Source: Gemmataceae bacterium | GTDB lineage: Bacteria > Planctomycetota > Planctomycetia > Gemmatales > Gemmataceae | DNA length: 32,820 nt | Reading direction: 5' to 3' | NCBI GenBank assembly: GCA_003136315.1 | Contig: PLDW01000409.1 | Coordinates: 8,129 to 40,948, forward strand | Shown: one piece after another, positions 17,324 through 24,609 of the stretch | How positions within the stretch are numbered: the first letter of the stretch is position 1 | Layout of the letters: every line of letters begins with the position of its first letter | The notes under the pieces: model-generated | Database searches by the model: none | Told to the model about the DNA's origin: nothing | Seen by the model: the letters and a program-made list of their open reading frames with translations, nothing else | Made by a program: the position numbers and the translations under genes

Positions 17324-18310
17324 TCAGCCTTGGGCGACCTCAAGCGTGGAATCCACGATCGCGAGAGAGCCGGGGTTTTCGACGTAGGACACCACCGAGA
17401 TCCCGAGTGTGCCCTTGAGCTTGCTGGCCGGCAGGTTTCGCATCGGCCCAGGCGTGCCCTTCCCGGGTTCGGACTGGGGGAACGCGGTCGAGCGGGCCGT
17501 GTGGAACGTGACCCTCCCCTCGACTTTCTGCATGACCTGATGGATGTGCCCGTTAAGCACAGTCACGGAGCCGAACCGCTTCAGGAGCGCGAGCGCCTGC
17601 TCGGAATCCCGAGTGCCCCAGCCCCACTTCTCGTAGACCGCCCATAAGGGGACGTGAGCATACACGACCACCGGTGTGCTGTCCTTCAGCCCGCCGAGAT
17701 CCTTCTTGAGCCACGCGAGCTGGTCGGCCCCGATGACCCCAAGACCGCCGTCACCACTGCCCGATTTGGCATTGGCCACGTTCACCAGGGCGACGAAGTG
17801 GACACCCTTGTAATCGAAGCTATTCCAGCCGAGCCCCTGCGTTGCCTTGCCGTACCGCGTGAGGTACTCCTTGTTGCCGTCACCGTCGAAATCGTGTTCA
17901 CCCGGGACGTAGGCCACTGCCCCTACCTTGACCCCCTTGAGAATCTCGGCCACCGCATCGAACTCCTCGGGCTTGGCGAGGTGGGTAAGGTCGCCGGTGT
18001 GGAGGAGGAACGCTGGCGGTTCGGGCAGGGCGTTGATCCTGGCGACTGTTTGCTTGAGCGTCTCGGCGACGTTCTTGTTGGGGTCTCTGGCAAAGCCGAG
18101 GTGGCTGTCGCTGATCTGGGCGAACGTGAAAGTGGACTGGGAGGCCGCGGCGGCTGGCTGCCCCAAGGCGCGGGAGGTCGCGACCCCACCACTCACGCCC
18201 CAGACCAGCCCGGTCCCGACCCACGCCATACAGCGAAGCATGCCCCGCCGGTCGATCCCGTCATCATTGGGTTGGGACTGCTGATGGGACGGCTCGTTCG
18301 TGTGATTCAT
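17324..18310 (-). CDS. Tat-exported calcineurin-like metallophosphoesterase
   Basis: 328 residues from the ATG at 18310. The longer open frame upstream crosses the divergent promoter region and lacks family features; GGACAGAG precedes this ATG. The N-terminus has a twin-arginine signal: RRGMLR at 21-26, a hydrophobic stretch, and a cleavage-like region near ALGQPAAA. The metal-binding motifs are in order: D68-S-H70 (ISDSHLG), GDLTH (D107), GEHD (137-140, where most families have GNHD), VYAHVPLW, and GHIHQ. This is the class of CpdA-like phosphodiesterases and their periplasmic relatives; the substrate is unknown. The GEHD variant removes the usual Asn metal ligand, but I recall PGEHD in related exported phosphoesterases. 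It is divergent from the ECF sigma operon at 18504, so the two may share regulation. Confidence 0.85.
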   Translation of the reverse strand: MNHTNEPSHQQSQPNDDGIDRRGMLRCMAWVGTGLVWGVSGGVATSRALGQPAAAASQSTFTFAQISDSHLGFARDPNKNVAETLKQTVARINALPEPPAFLLHTGDLTHLAKPEEFDAVAEILKGVKVGAVAYVPGEHDFDGDGNKEYLTRYGKATQGLGWNSFDYKGVHFVALVNVANAKSGSGDGGLGVIGADQLAWLKKDLGGLKDSTPVVVYAHVPLWAVYEKWGWGTRDSEQALALLKRFGSVTVLNGHIHQVMQKVEGRVTFHTARSTAFPQSEPGKGTPGPMRNLPASKLKGTLGISVVSYVENPGSLAIVDSTLEVAQG

Positions 18311-18503
18311 CACTCTGTCCTCGCGGTTAGGGTCACGAATGGCTCCGGACTCGCAGACCGGTCGGCCTTCGCCGATACCAGACCGGTGCGACCATCGAAA
18401 AATTCCCGCCGCGAAAAAAACGAAAGCTCGGGAATAAACGCACTGTGAGTTCGGTAGTGTACCTGTAACGTGTGTCGGCTCACCGAGGAGCAGAGGGACA
18501 AGA
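18311..18503. promoter_or_regulatory. Divergent promoter region of the phosphoesterase and sigma factor genes
   Basis: A 193-nt gap between divergent genes, with an AT-rich centre (18397-18436, including an A-run near 18414-18420). TGTAAC at 18464-18469 is a candidate element for the sigma operon, but a matching downstream box is not clear. Both genes must start transcription here. Exact sites cannot be fixed by reading. Confidence 0.4.
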
Positions 18504-19022
18504 TTGGATTCCGAGGAGCGGAAGAGGTTCGAGCAGGTGACCCTGCCGCACCTGGATGCCGCGTACAACCTGGCCCGGTGGCTGACCCGGGATGAGCACG
18601 CCGCGGAGGACGTGGTTCAGGAAGCGTTTTTCCGCGCGGCCCGGTTCTTTGCCGGCTTCCGCGGAGGGGACGGGAGGACGTGGCTGTTGGCGGTGATTCG
18701 TCGGGCGTCCTTCGACTGGCTCCGAAAGCGGCGAGGGAGCGCGGCATCCTTCGACGAGGATATCCATGACCGTGGCGACGAGTCGATGAACCCCGAGGCT
18801 CTTGTGATCCGGCAAGACGACGTGCAACTCCTCCGGGATGCTCTGGAGGAGTTGCCCCCGGAATACCGCGAGATTATCGTGCTGCGTGAGCTGGAGGGGT
18901 TGAGCTACCAGCAAATAGCGGTCGTGATCGATGTGCCTGTCGGAACCGTGATGTCGCGGCTGTCACGTGCCCGCAGGCAACTCCAGCGACGCCTGGCGGT
19001 GTGCGCAGGTGGGGAGGACTGA
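18504..19022 (+). CDS. ECF-type RNA polymerase sigma factor
   Basis: 172 residues with the two ECF domains. Region 2 covers about 12-75 (LDAAYNLARWLTRDEHAAEDVVQEAFFRA, the core-binding and -10 helix). Region 4 covers about 112-165 (LPPEYREIIVLRELEGLSYQ then IAVVIDVPVGTVMSRLSRAR, the helix-turn-helix that reads the -35 element). The start is the TTG at 18504, supported by AGAGGG about 6 nt upstream and by the usual length before region 2. The TGA ends one base before the ATG of the anti-sigma gene, so both are made from one message. The target regulon is unknown; autoregulation and control of the divergent phosphoesterase are plausible. Confidence 0.9.
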   Translation: MDSEERKRFEQVTLPHLDAAYNLARWLTRDEHAAEDVVQEAFFRAARFFAGFRGGDGRTWLLAVIRRASFDWLRKRRGSAASFDEDIHDRGDESMNPEALVIRQDDVQLLRDALEELPPEYREIIVLRELEGLSYQQIAVVIDVPVGTVMSRLSRARRQLQRRLAVCAGGED

Positions 19023-19023
19023 C

Positions 19024-19803
19024 ATGGATTGCCGCGATGTCCAGAATCTGTTGCACCCCTACTCTGACGGCGAGTTGGATCTGATCCGGCATCTTCAGAT
19101 CGAGAACCATCTGGACGACTGCAAGGAGTGCGCAGAACGTGCGAGAAGCCTGCGACAACTGCGAGGAGTTCTCGCCTCCACCTCGCTTTACCATCGCGCT
19201 CCGGACGGACTTCAGGCGAAACTCCGGGCCACTGCGGAACCGCTGCCCACGCCCTCAGGCCGCACGGGCCAGCGGCGACCGTCCGCAATGCTCGCCGCGA
19301 TGGCAGCCGGAATCTTTGTCCTCCTGGGAGCCGTGACAGCCGGGTTCCTCTTCTCCCGACCTGGGACCATTGATGACCGCTTCGCCGAGCGAGTGGTGGC
19401 GGGCCACGTCCGCTCGCTTCAGGTCGCCCACGCAACCGACGTGGTGTCGTCCGACCGGCACACAGTGAAGCCCTGGTTCCTGGGCAAGGTGAACTTCTCG
19501 CCCCGGGTGCCGGACCTGTCGCCGCAGGGGTACACGCTCTCGGGCGGCCGGCTGGATTACCTGATCGATCGGCCGGTCGCCGCGCTGGTCTACCACCGCC
19601 GCGCTCATCTCATTAATGTCTTCACCTGGCCGGCACCAGACGACGGCGAGCAACCCGTGCGGTCGCTGCATAGGCAGGGGTTCCAGATCCGCTCCTGGCA
19701 GCACTCCGGGATGGTCTACTGGGCGATCTCCGACTTGAACGACGTGGAACTCGACGAGTTCGTCCGGCTGTTCCAGGAGCACACCGCGGCGGCACCGGGT
19801 TGA
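19024..19803 (+). CDS. Membrane-anchored ZAS-domain anti-sigma factor
   Basis: 259 residues from the ATG at 19024, one base after the sigma factor stop. The N-terminal zinc-binding anti-sigma motif is H29-x3-C33-x2-C36 (NHLDDCKEC), as in the RsrA/ChrR class that holds ECF sigma factors inactive. One membrane segment lies at about 88-110 (MLAAMAAGIFVLLGAVTAGF), followed by a ~145-residue extracytoplasmic domain with VVAGHVRSLQ, HTVKPWFLGKVNFSP, YTLSGGRLDYL and LVYHRRAHLINVFTW. That outer pattern is common in planctomycete and proteobacterial anti-sigma factors and probably senses an envelope signal. The gene is convergent with the TPR-ATPase, with only 23 nt between stops and no clear terminator. 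Confidence 0.9.
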   Translation: MDCRDVQNLLHPYSDGELDLIRHLQIENHLDDCKECAERARSLRQLRGVLASTSLYHRAPDGLQAKLRATAEPLPTPSGRTGQRRPSAMLAAMAAGIFVLLGAVTAGFLFSRPGTIDDRFAERVVAGHVRSLQVAHATDVVSSDRHTVKPWFLGKVNFSPRVPDLSPQGYTLSGGRLDYLIDRPVAALVYHRRAHLINVFTWPAPDDGEQPVRSLHRQGFQIRSWQHSGMVYWAISDLNDVELDEFVRLFQEHTAAAPG

Positions 19804-19826
19804 TCGGGGCAGGATATGCCTCGGAG

Positions 19827-22598
19827 TCACGCGATGAGTTCCTGACGCCGCTGCTCAATCAGCGCCAAAATGCGTTCAGCAACGTCCCGGTGAGAGATGG
19901 TTGCCAGGATTTGCTCCAGATCCCGTTTGATCCGATCGAGATCCTCTTCAGACTGCGAGTCCACCAGGGCTCGCTTGTACTCACGTGTTGCACCTTCGAT
20001 GTCATCCAGGTGGAGCATTGCAAGAGCGAGATTTGCGCGATAAAGCGGATGTGTCGGATCGAGAAGCACAGCTTCTCGCGACCAGTGAGCCGTAGCAGTG
20101 AAGTCACCATTGAGGTAGGCGCACCACCCTCGACCGGCACGAGCTGCTGCCCTGACATGGTCGGAAACACCCTCAAATGCCAAGACTGTATCGAACGCCG
20201 CAATGCTTCCCGGCAAATCGTCGCTCTCGCTCTTGGCGGTGGCGAGTGTGATCAGCACCCTGGCACGTGTCTCCAGCATTAATCCGGGCTTGGCCAGCAG
20301 CTTTTCGAGATCCATCCTCGCCCCTTTGTTGTCACCCTGCTGAGCACGGACTACGGCGCGGTTGAGCATGGCGAGTGGCCACGAAGCGGGGGCCTGCTCC
20401 TCCAGTTCGATCACTTTGGAGTACTCCCGTGCAGCCTCTTCGAGGTTGTTTTCCTGGTGAAAGTTGTACCCTCTGTTGTAATACGATATCGCACGAACCT
20501 CCGGAGAAATTCCTGCTATTGTAAGTATGATATCACAAGCAGTACGTACGACTGCATTCATAGTAGACCGTTTTGAACCGGTACGAATGAACGGGATGGA
20601 TGCTTCGGCTCTTGCCAAATCATCCTGGTTGACGAACAGGAATTGGGCGATCTGGATATCGACGTCAGCCTCGAAGACCTTTCCAATCGACCTGTTTGCT
20701 GACGCACGCCCATGCAAGGCATTGAGGCGGTGCTCCAACACGGAAGAAGGCTCCATAATCACCGCAGTGAAATCATCTATCGCAGCTGAGAAGTTTTTTG
20801 ACTCCAGGTACTTAACGCCGCGATTTCTGAGTGCCAGTACATGAGTTGTCGGCTCCCCGCGATCATTGATGACTACGGTGTAATCTTCAATCGCCTTCTC
20901 CGGGTCGTCTGCCAAGCCGTGGACGATGCCGCGGTGCACCAGTGCCGCAACCCTCGCCTCCGGTATTTCGGTGAGCGCCGTGAGTTCCCCGAGCGCCGCA
21001 GCGTGTTGCCCGGCCTTCCCTCGACACAGTCCTCGATCCAGCATCGACTGGAGGCGGTTCTCGAGCGATCCGTCCGGGAGGTCGATTACCCTGGAGTAGT
21101 CCTCGATCGCTGCTTCGTAATCTTTGTGATGTTGATTCGCGCGGGCCCGGCTAAACAATAACGACGAACGGGCCGCGGGAGTCAACCCAGGCAAAGACAG
21201 CCCTTCGGTCAAGACTGCGAGGCATTGGCGATACCGTTTCAGCCGCTGCTCCGCCTCTCGATCTTCTTCGTTGACCAACTCCCGCACCTGACTTGGCTTC
21301 TGACTCCATTGCAAAAGGCAGTTGCCCCACAGTCGGTAACCGGTTTCGCGCTGTGGGGCTTGCGGGTGCGTCAGGATGCGAAACATGCGGTCGGCAGCGC
21401 GGTAGTCTTCGTCGGTTCGAGGCGCGAATCTCGTGGCGAGTTGCTGTAGGAAGGGGAGCCCAACTTCTGGCGATTGGGTTGTAAGCCGCACGATGGATTC
21501 AACCGCACTTCGCCACCGCGTATTGTCGTTGGGTCCGTAGGTGTATTGCGTGACCCGCAGGGCGAGTTGAGAAGGGTGATCTGCAACCATAGAAAAAATC
21601 TGGTCGCACAAAGTGCTGTACTGGATCGTGAGAAACTCTTCGGGATAGTCACGAGCAAAGATCGCCTCTCGGAGTGCAATGTGGGGATTGTACGATAGTT
21701 GGTGAATGATTGGGACGCCGGTTTTTTCGAGAATGGTTTGTAGCCGTTCGCGCTTGAGCGCGATCTCGCCTGCGGGTACCGGGCTCGCCACCACGAGGGT
21801 CGGCTTCGGACCCAACCGAGGAGAGCTCCAGGGTGGCGTCAGCACATCCACTTCGTCCCATACGGGTGTGTTGGCAGTCTTTGGTTGATCGATTCCGACA
21901 TCCTTCAAGAAGCGGACGGTACTGTCGATGTTTTGATAATTGAGGCCGGTCAGCACGACCATCCGATCGGTGAGTGGACCAAAGCAAAGTCCCCCGACCT
22001 CAGTGATTCCGGTCCGACTATCGAGGAGCACATAGTCGTAGTGGACTTGCTCTGGGCCTGCCTGGCCGTAGTATTCGGGGACCGCTCTCGGGATCTTGCA
22101 CGCTTTGAAGAAACCCCGAAGTATGGCACCGACCCTGTTCAAGTGGTCTTGCGATGCGGAGGACAGCCGGAGGCTAATGAGCCGCTCGTAATAGCTTCTA
22201 TCGCGATCCACGCCGATCAGATCGATTCGACCCGGTGGCCCGAAGAGTGTGTTCAAATATCCATTTGTGAGCCGTTCCGGCTTTATAGGTGTTGTGTAGT
22301 CCTCAATTGGGGGATAAGCGGACTGGAGGGACGGTATCCCTTCGACCGGTTCACCGTCTCTGGCCGCGACCGTGTTCGCCCAAGCTAAGAGGTCAATCAC
22401 GTCGACTGCGGCAGGCTCCCCTAATTCATCAAGGCTCTTGAGGAACACTCCGAGTCCTGGGGCCTCCATGTCCAGATCCACGACCAAAACGTTTCGCCCG
22501 CGGCGCGCCATGAAATATGCGACGTTGGCGAGGGCCATTGTGCGACCGACGCCTCCCTTGAAACTGTAAAATCCGACAATGTAGGGAGGGACGCTCAT
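19827..22598 (-). CDS. KGGVGR-type MinD/ParA-like ATPase fused to TPR repeats
   Basis: 923 residues. The N-terminal ~350 residues are a SIMIBI (MinD/ParA) ATPase. The deviant Walker A is FKGGVGRT, with K14 as signature lysine and Arg19 in place of the usual second lysine. The A' motif is VLVVDLDMEAPG (D41, D43) and Walker B is YVLLDSRTG (D193). The long C-terminal part (about 475-885) is helical TPR, with many units such as AAIEDYSRVIDLP, KAIEDYTVVI and AAIDDFTAVI. KGGVGR ATPases fused to TPRs are known near conflict and signalling modules; their trigger and output are mostly uncharacterised. The gene is third in a unit: the upstream TAA abuts its ATG with no gap and no clear ribosome site, implying reinitiation. 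The DNA is lower in GC (50-58% in lines I counted) than nearby genes, which hints at transfer. Confidence 0.85.
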   Translation of the reverse strand: MSVPPYIVGFYSFKGGVGRTMALANVAYFMARRGRNVLVVDLDMEAPGLGVFLKSLDELGEPAAVDVIDLLAWANTVAARDGEPVEGIPSLQSAYPPIEDYTTPIKPERLTNGYLNTLFGPPGRIDLIGVDRDRSYYERLISLRLSSASQDHLNRVGAILRGFFKACKIPRAVPEYYGQAGPEQVHYDYVLLDSRTGITEVGGLCFGPLTDRMVVLTGLNYQNIDSTVRFLKDVGIDQPKTANTPVWDEVDVLTPPWSSPRLGPKPTLVVASPVPAGEIALKRERLQTILEKTGVPIIHQLSYNPHIALREAIFARDYPEEFLTIQYSTLCDQIFSMVADHPSQLALRVTQYTYGPNDNTRWRSAVESIVRLTTQSPEVGLPFLQQLATRFAPRTDEDYRAADRMFRILTHPQAPQRETGYRLWGNCLLQWSQKPSQVRELVNEEDREAEQRLKRYRQCLAVLTEGLSLPGLTPAARSSLLFSRARANQHHKDYEAAIEDYSRVIDLPDGSLENRLQSMLDRGLCRGKAGQHAAALGELTALTEIPEARVAALVHRGIVHGLADDPEKAIEDYTVVINDRGEPTTHVLALRNRGVKYLESKNFSAAIDDFTAVIMEPSSVLEHRLNALHGRASANRSIGKVFEADVDIQIAQFLFVNQDDLARAEASIPFIRTGSKRSTMNAVVRTACDIILTIAGISPEVRAISYYNRGYNFHQENNLEEAAREYSKVIELEEQAPASWPLAMLNRAVVRAQQGDNKGARMDLEKLLAKPGLMLETRARVLITLATAKSESDDLPGSIAAFDTVLAFEGVSDHVRAAARAGRGWCAYLNGDFTATAHWSREAVLLDPTHPLYRANLALAMLHLDDIEGATREYKRALVDSQSEEDLDRIKRDLEQILATISHRDVAERILALIEQRRQELIA

Positions 22599-23387
22599 TT
22601 AATAGACCGGCACTTTGAAGGCATGCACAGTGGCGATTCCCGTTAGCTGGTCGCTGGGCGGAAGACAAAACGGTCGTTCGTGCGAAAATAATTTAACCGC
22701 TGTCTCGAACTCCCGCCATGACACCTGGGGAAATTCTCGGTGGATGAAGCAGTCGAAGGTCCTCCGAGCGTGGTCCGGACTGGCGATCACCCACTGTGCC
22801 GCGGCATACCGGAGATAATGCTCGTATCGTAGCCTCGATTCAATCGACGCACACAGACCAAGATCTGCTAATTTCTTGATTTTTGTCCACATGTCATCGG
22901 ATCGCGCTGGGAGCAGTCTTTCGGACTTGTTTAGCAACTCCCGTCCCCACAAGTTGAGTAACCCCGGTGCTCCCGCTCCGCTGGCACAGGCCGCACGGTA
23001 GTTTCCCCCTGCAACGGGCTGCCAGTCTTGCAACACTCCTGGGTATTTTGGTGGCTCAATCACCCCGAGTTCAGCCAAGAAGGAATCCTTGTACCAGACG
23101 ACCTCGGCCAATCGCATACCGGCCCTGCGAAACGGCATCATCTGAAACAGGTTGATCGGCTTAGGCAGGAGGGTCAGCCGCCCCTGACTCTCGAATGCAT
23201 CGATCTCCTCGCGAGTGTGCGCAGGGGGGGGCACACCGTCCACAAGCCGGGAATAGCGGTCGGTTGAACGCTGACGAACTATAGCCAGGTCACGCCCGCA
23301 CTCGACCCGTGGGGTGCCATTGAACCCGACCACCTCCAAATCATTCGGATCAATGTTGGCTAAAGACCTAGCGTGGCTTGTATCCAT
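22599..23387 (-). CDS. Unknown protein B of the KGGVGR-ATPase unit
   Basis: 262 residues with no domain I recognise. The start at 23387 has a good GGGAGG about 8 nt upstream, inside the end of gene A, which it overlaps by 28 nt in another frame. Its TAA is immediately followed by the ATPase ATG. Notable stretches are DLEVVGFNGTPRVECGRDLA, LPKPINLFQMMPFRRAGMRLAEVVWYKDSFLAELGV, YRAACASGAGAPGLLNLWGRELL, and a helical C-terminal half (MWTKIKKLADLG to FETAVKLFSHERPFCLPP). There is no signal peptide or membrane segment, so it is probably cytoplasmic. The tight packing says it works with the ATPase, perhaps as an adaptor or effector; this is inference from context only. Confidence 0.8.
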   Translation of the reverse strand: MDTSHARSLANIDPNDLEVVGFNGTPRVECGRDLAIVRQRSTDRYSRLVDGVPPPAHTREEIDAFESQGRLTLLPKPINLFQMMPFRRAGMRLAEVVWYKDSFLAELGVIEPPKYPGVLQDWQPVAGGNYRAACASGAGAPGLLNLWGRELLNKSERLLPARSDDMWTKIKKLADLGLCASIESRLRYEHYLRYAAAQWVIASPDHARRTFDCFIHREFPQVSWREFETAVKLFSHERPFCLPPSDQLTGIATVHAFKVPVY

Positions 23388-24349
23388 TGTTCCATCCTCC
23401 CACAGAAATCGGGATCACCGGCCGGGGTGATGAGTCTCCCGCTGAGCAAAAACCGCTCCAGCGGCGAGGGCACGCCGTCCGGCCCGGTAAGTGGAGTCAG
23501 ATCGAGCAGCCGCCGCAACTCGGTCATAAATGCTTCCCGGGCACACCAACCGGACAGATGCCGGTAAATCGAGTGGCCTTCGGAGAACCGCACCTCAAAC
23601 GTCCAGGCCCGGTAACTGTTGCCAGGGCGTTGGTAGATTTCCTCAGGGTCCGATCGGACGGGCCGCCCGGTCCAGTATCCGACTCGATCCGGGAAGTACG
23701 CCGCGATGTATTCGGCAAAGGTATCGCGCCAGATGTCGAGACGGATCAGGGACTCTCGCCCAAAGCGAGCGAGATCCACGGAGTCAGCCGGCAGGTTCCC
23801 CAGGATGTAGCCGAGGATCAGGCCGCCAGTGTCGAACGGTGTCGCCGAGCCGGTGTGCCCTGTCTCGCATTCGGCAGAGTACGCGAGGGCAACGTCGCCG
23901 AAGACTGGGCAAGCCCGTCCGGCGAAGAAGTATGCCGACCGTCCCAAGCCGATCAAGTCCTCGGCGTTTCTGGTCGCATCGCTGCAATACTTCATATGAT
24001 CGGAAGTCGAAATCTCGTGGGGCTCATCAAGAAGTAGCCGCTCAAACGCCACACAGAGGTCAGGTGCGACTCCGTCCCGCAACCCAGTGACGTGGACCAG
24101 TGGAATGGCCCGCGCCAATCGATGTCCTTCGGGGAGAGCGTTCCGATACCCTTCCGCCCAATCCGGGTCTGCCGCGACTCGTTGGGCCAAGTCTGTGAGC
24201 GGTGGCATCGGTCGACTCAACGGCCCACGGGGAGAGTATTGCGAGGCCACTCCGGGTTGGGGCGGGCGGAGCCTGGCGCTGCTGGTTGCACCCGAAAGTG
24301 GAATTGTACGCGGACCGTCCACAGGTTGCACGGCCCAATCGTGGTTCAT
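23360..24349 (-). CDS. Unknown protein A of the KGGVGR-ATPase unit
   Basis: 329 residues from the ATG at 24349, preferred because GGTGA(GG) lies just upstream; two further in-frame ATGs exist (24376, 24436). Residues 12-50 are Pro/Ser/Arg-rich and probably disordered. The core (about 55-329) contains a segment dense in small and charged residues at 111-176: HEISTSDHMKYCSD, GLGRSAYFFAGRACPVFGD, AYSAEC, and GHTGSATPFDTGG. This looks like a folded catalytic or ligand-binding site, but I cannot name a family. The C-terminal part (IYRHLSGWCAREAFMTELRRLLDLTP) is helical. No membrane segment. It is first in the three-gene unit and overlaps gene B by 28 nt. An effector role is possible but unproven. 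Confidence 0.75.
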   Translation of the reverse strand: MNHDWAVQPVDGPRTIPLSGATSSARLRPPQPGVASQYSPRGPLSRPMPPLTDLAQRVAADPDWAEGYRNALPEGHRLARAIPLVHVTGLRDGVAPDLCVAFERLLLDEPHEISTSDHMKYCSDATRNAEDLIGLGRSAYFFAGRACPVFGDVALAYSAECETGHTGSATPFDTGGLILGYILGNLPADSVDLARFGRESLIRLDIWRDTFAEYIAAYFPDRVGYWTGRPVRSDPEEIYQRPGNSYRAWTFEVRFSEGHSIYRHLSGWCAREAFMTELRRLLDLTPLTGPDGVPSPLERFLLSGRLITPAGDPDFCGRMEQWIQATLGL

Positions 24350-24386
24350 CCCCTCACCGCGAGTGAACAGAGACATGCGGACCAGA

Positions 24387-24609
24387 ATTGTCGAACTCCC
24401 TGCCCAGCCTCCACCAGCTACCGCCCCTTCACCCACTTTCTCAGCTGTTCATCCGCGAGGCGACGACTGAAGCGGGCGGCCCCCGACCGGAGTAGGTGAT
24501 GGCCGTCAGCGAACTCTTCCTCGGTGGACCCGTCCGCCGCATCGAACATCCGAACCCCGGACTCCGGGACAGCGTCGCGTCGTAGGTCAACCACGTGGCG
24601 GACAGACAT
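24387..24609 (-). repeat. Direct repeat, left copy (3' end of an SGNH gene plus flank)
   Basis: Matches 28152-28373 in the same orientation, offset by about 3,765 nt. A 14-nt exact string (ATTGTCGAACTCCC) marks the outer end of both copies. The body shares CCTTCACCCAC and GACCGGAGTAGGTG. Similarity fades near 24609. The two copies bracket the sigma/WD40 gene. Confidence 0.75.
24418..24609 (-). pseudogene. Truncated fifth SGNH-like paralogue (C-terminal remnant)
   Basis: Only 63 codons remain. Their end (EEEFADGHHLLRSGAARFSR to WVKGR) is almost identical to the C-terminus of the full-length paralogue encoded at 28182-29282, and the preceding GVRMFDAADG aligns with GVPLFDASDG. The N-terminal anchor, the GSSR block and the whole core are missing. 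The remaining ATG overlaps the stop of the sigma/WD40 gene (TGATG at 24607-24611), so a short peptide could still be translated, but it keeps only the last catalytic block (D-G-H-H). It is best read as a duplication remnant. Confidence 0.8.

Noticed and set aside
18311..18568. Upstream in-frame extension of the phosphoesterase
   Set aside because: It would cover the divergent promoter region and overlap the sigma factor start; the Tat signal fits the ATG at 18310.
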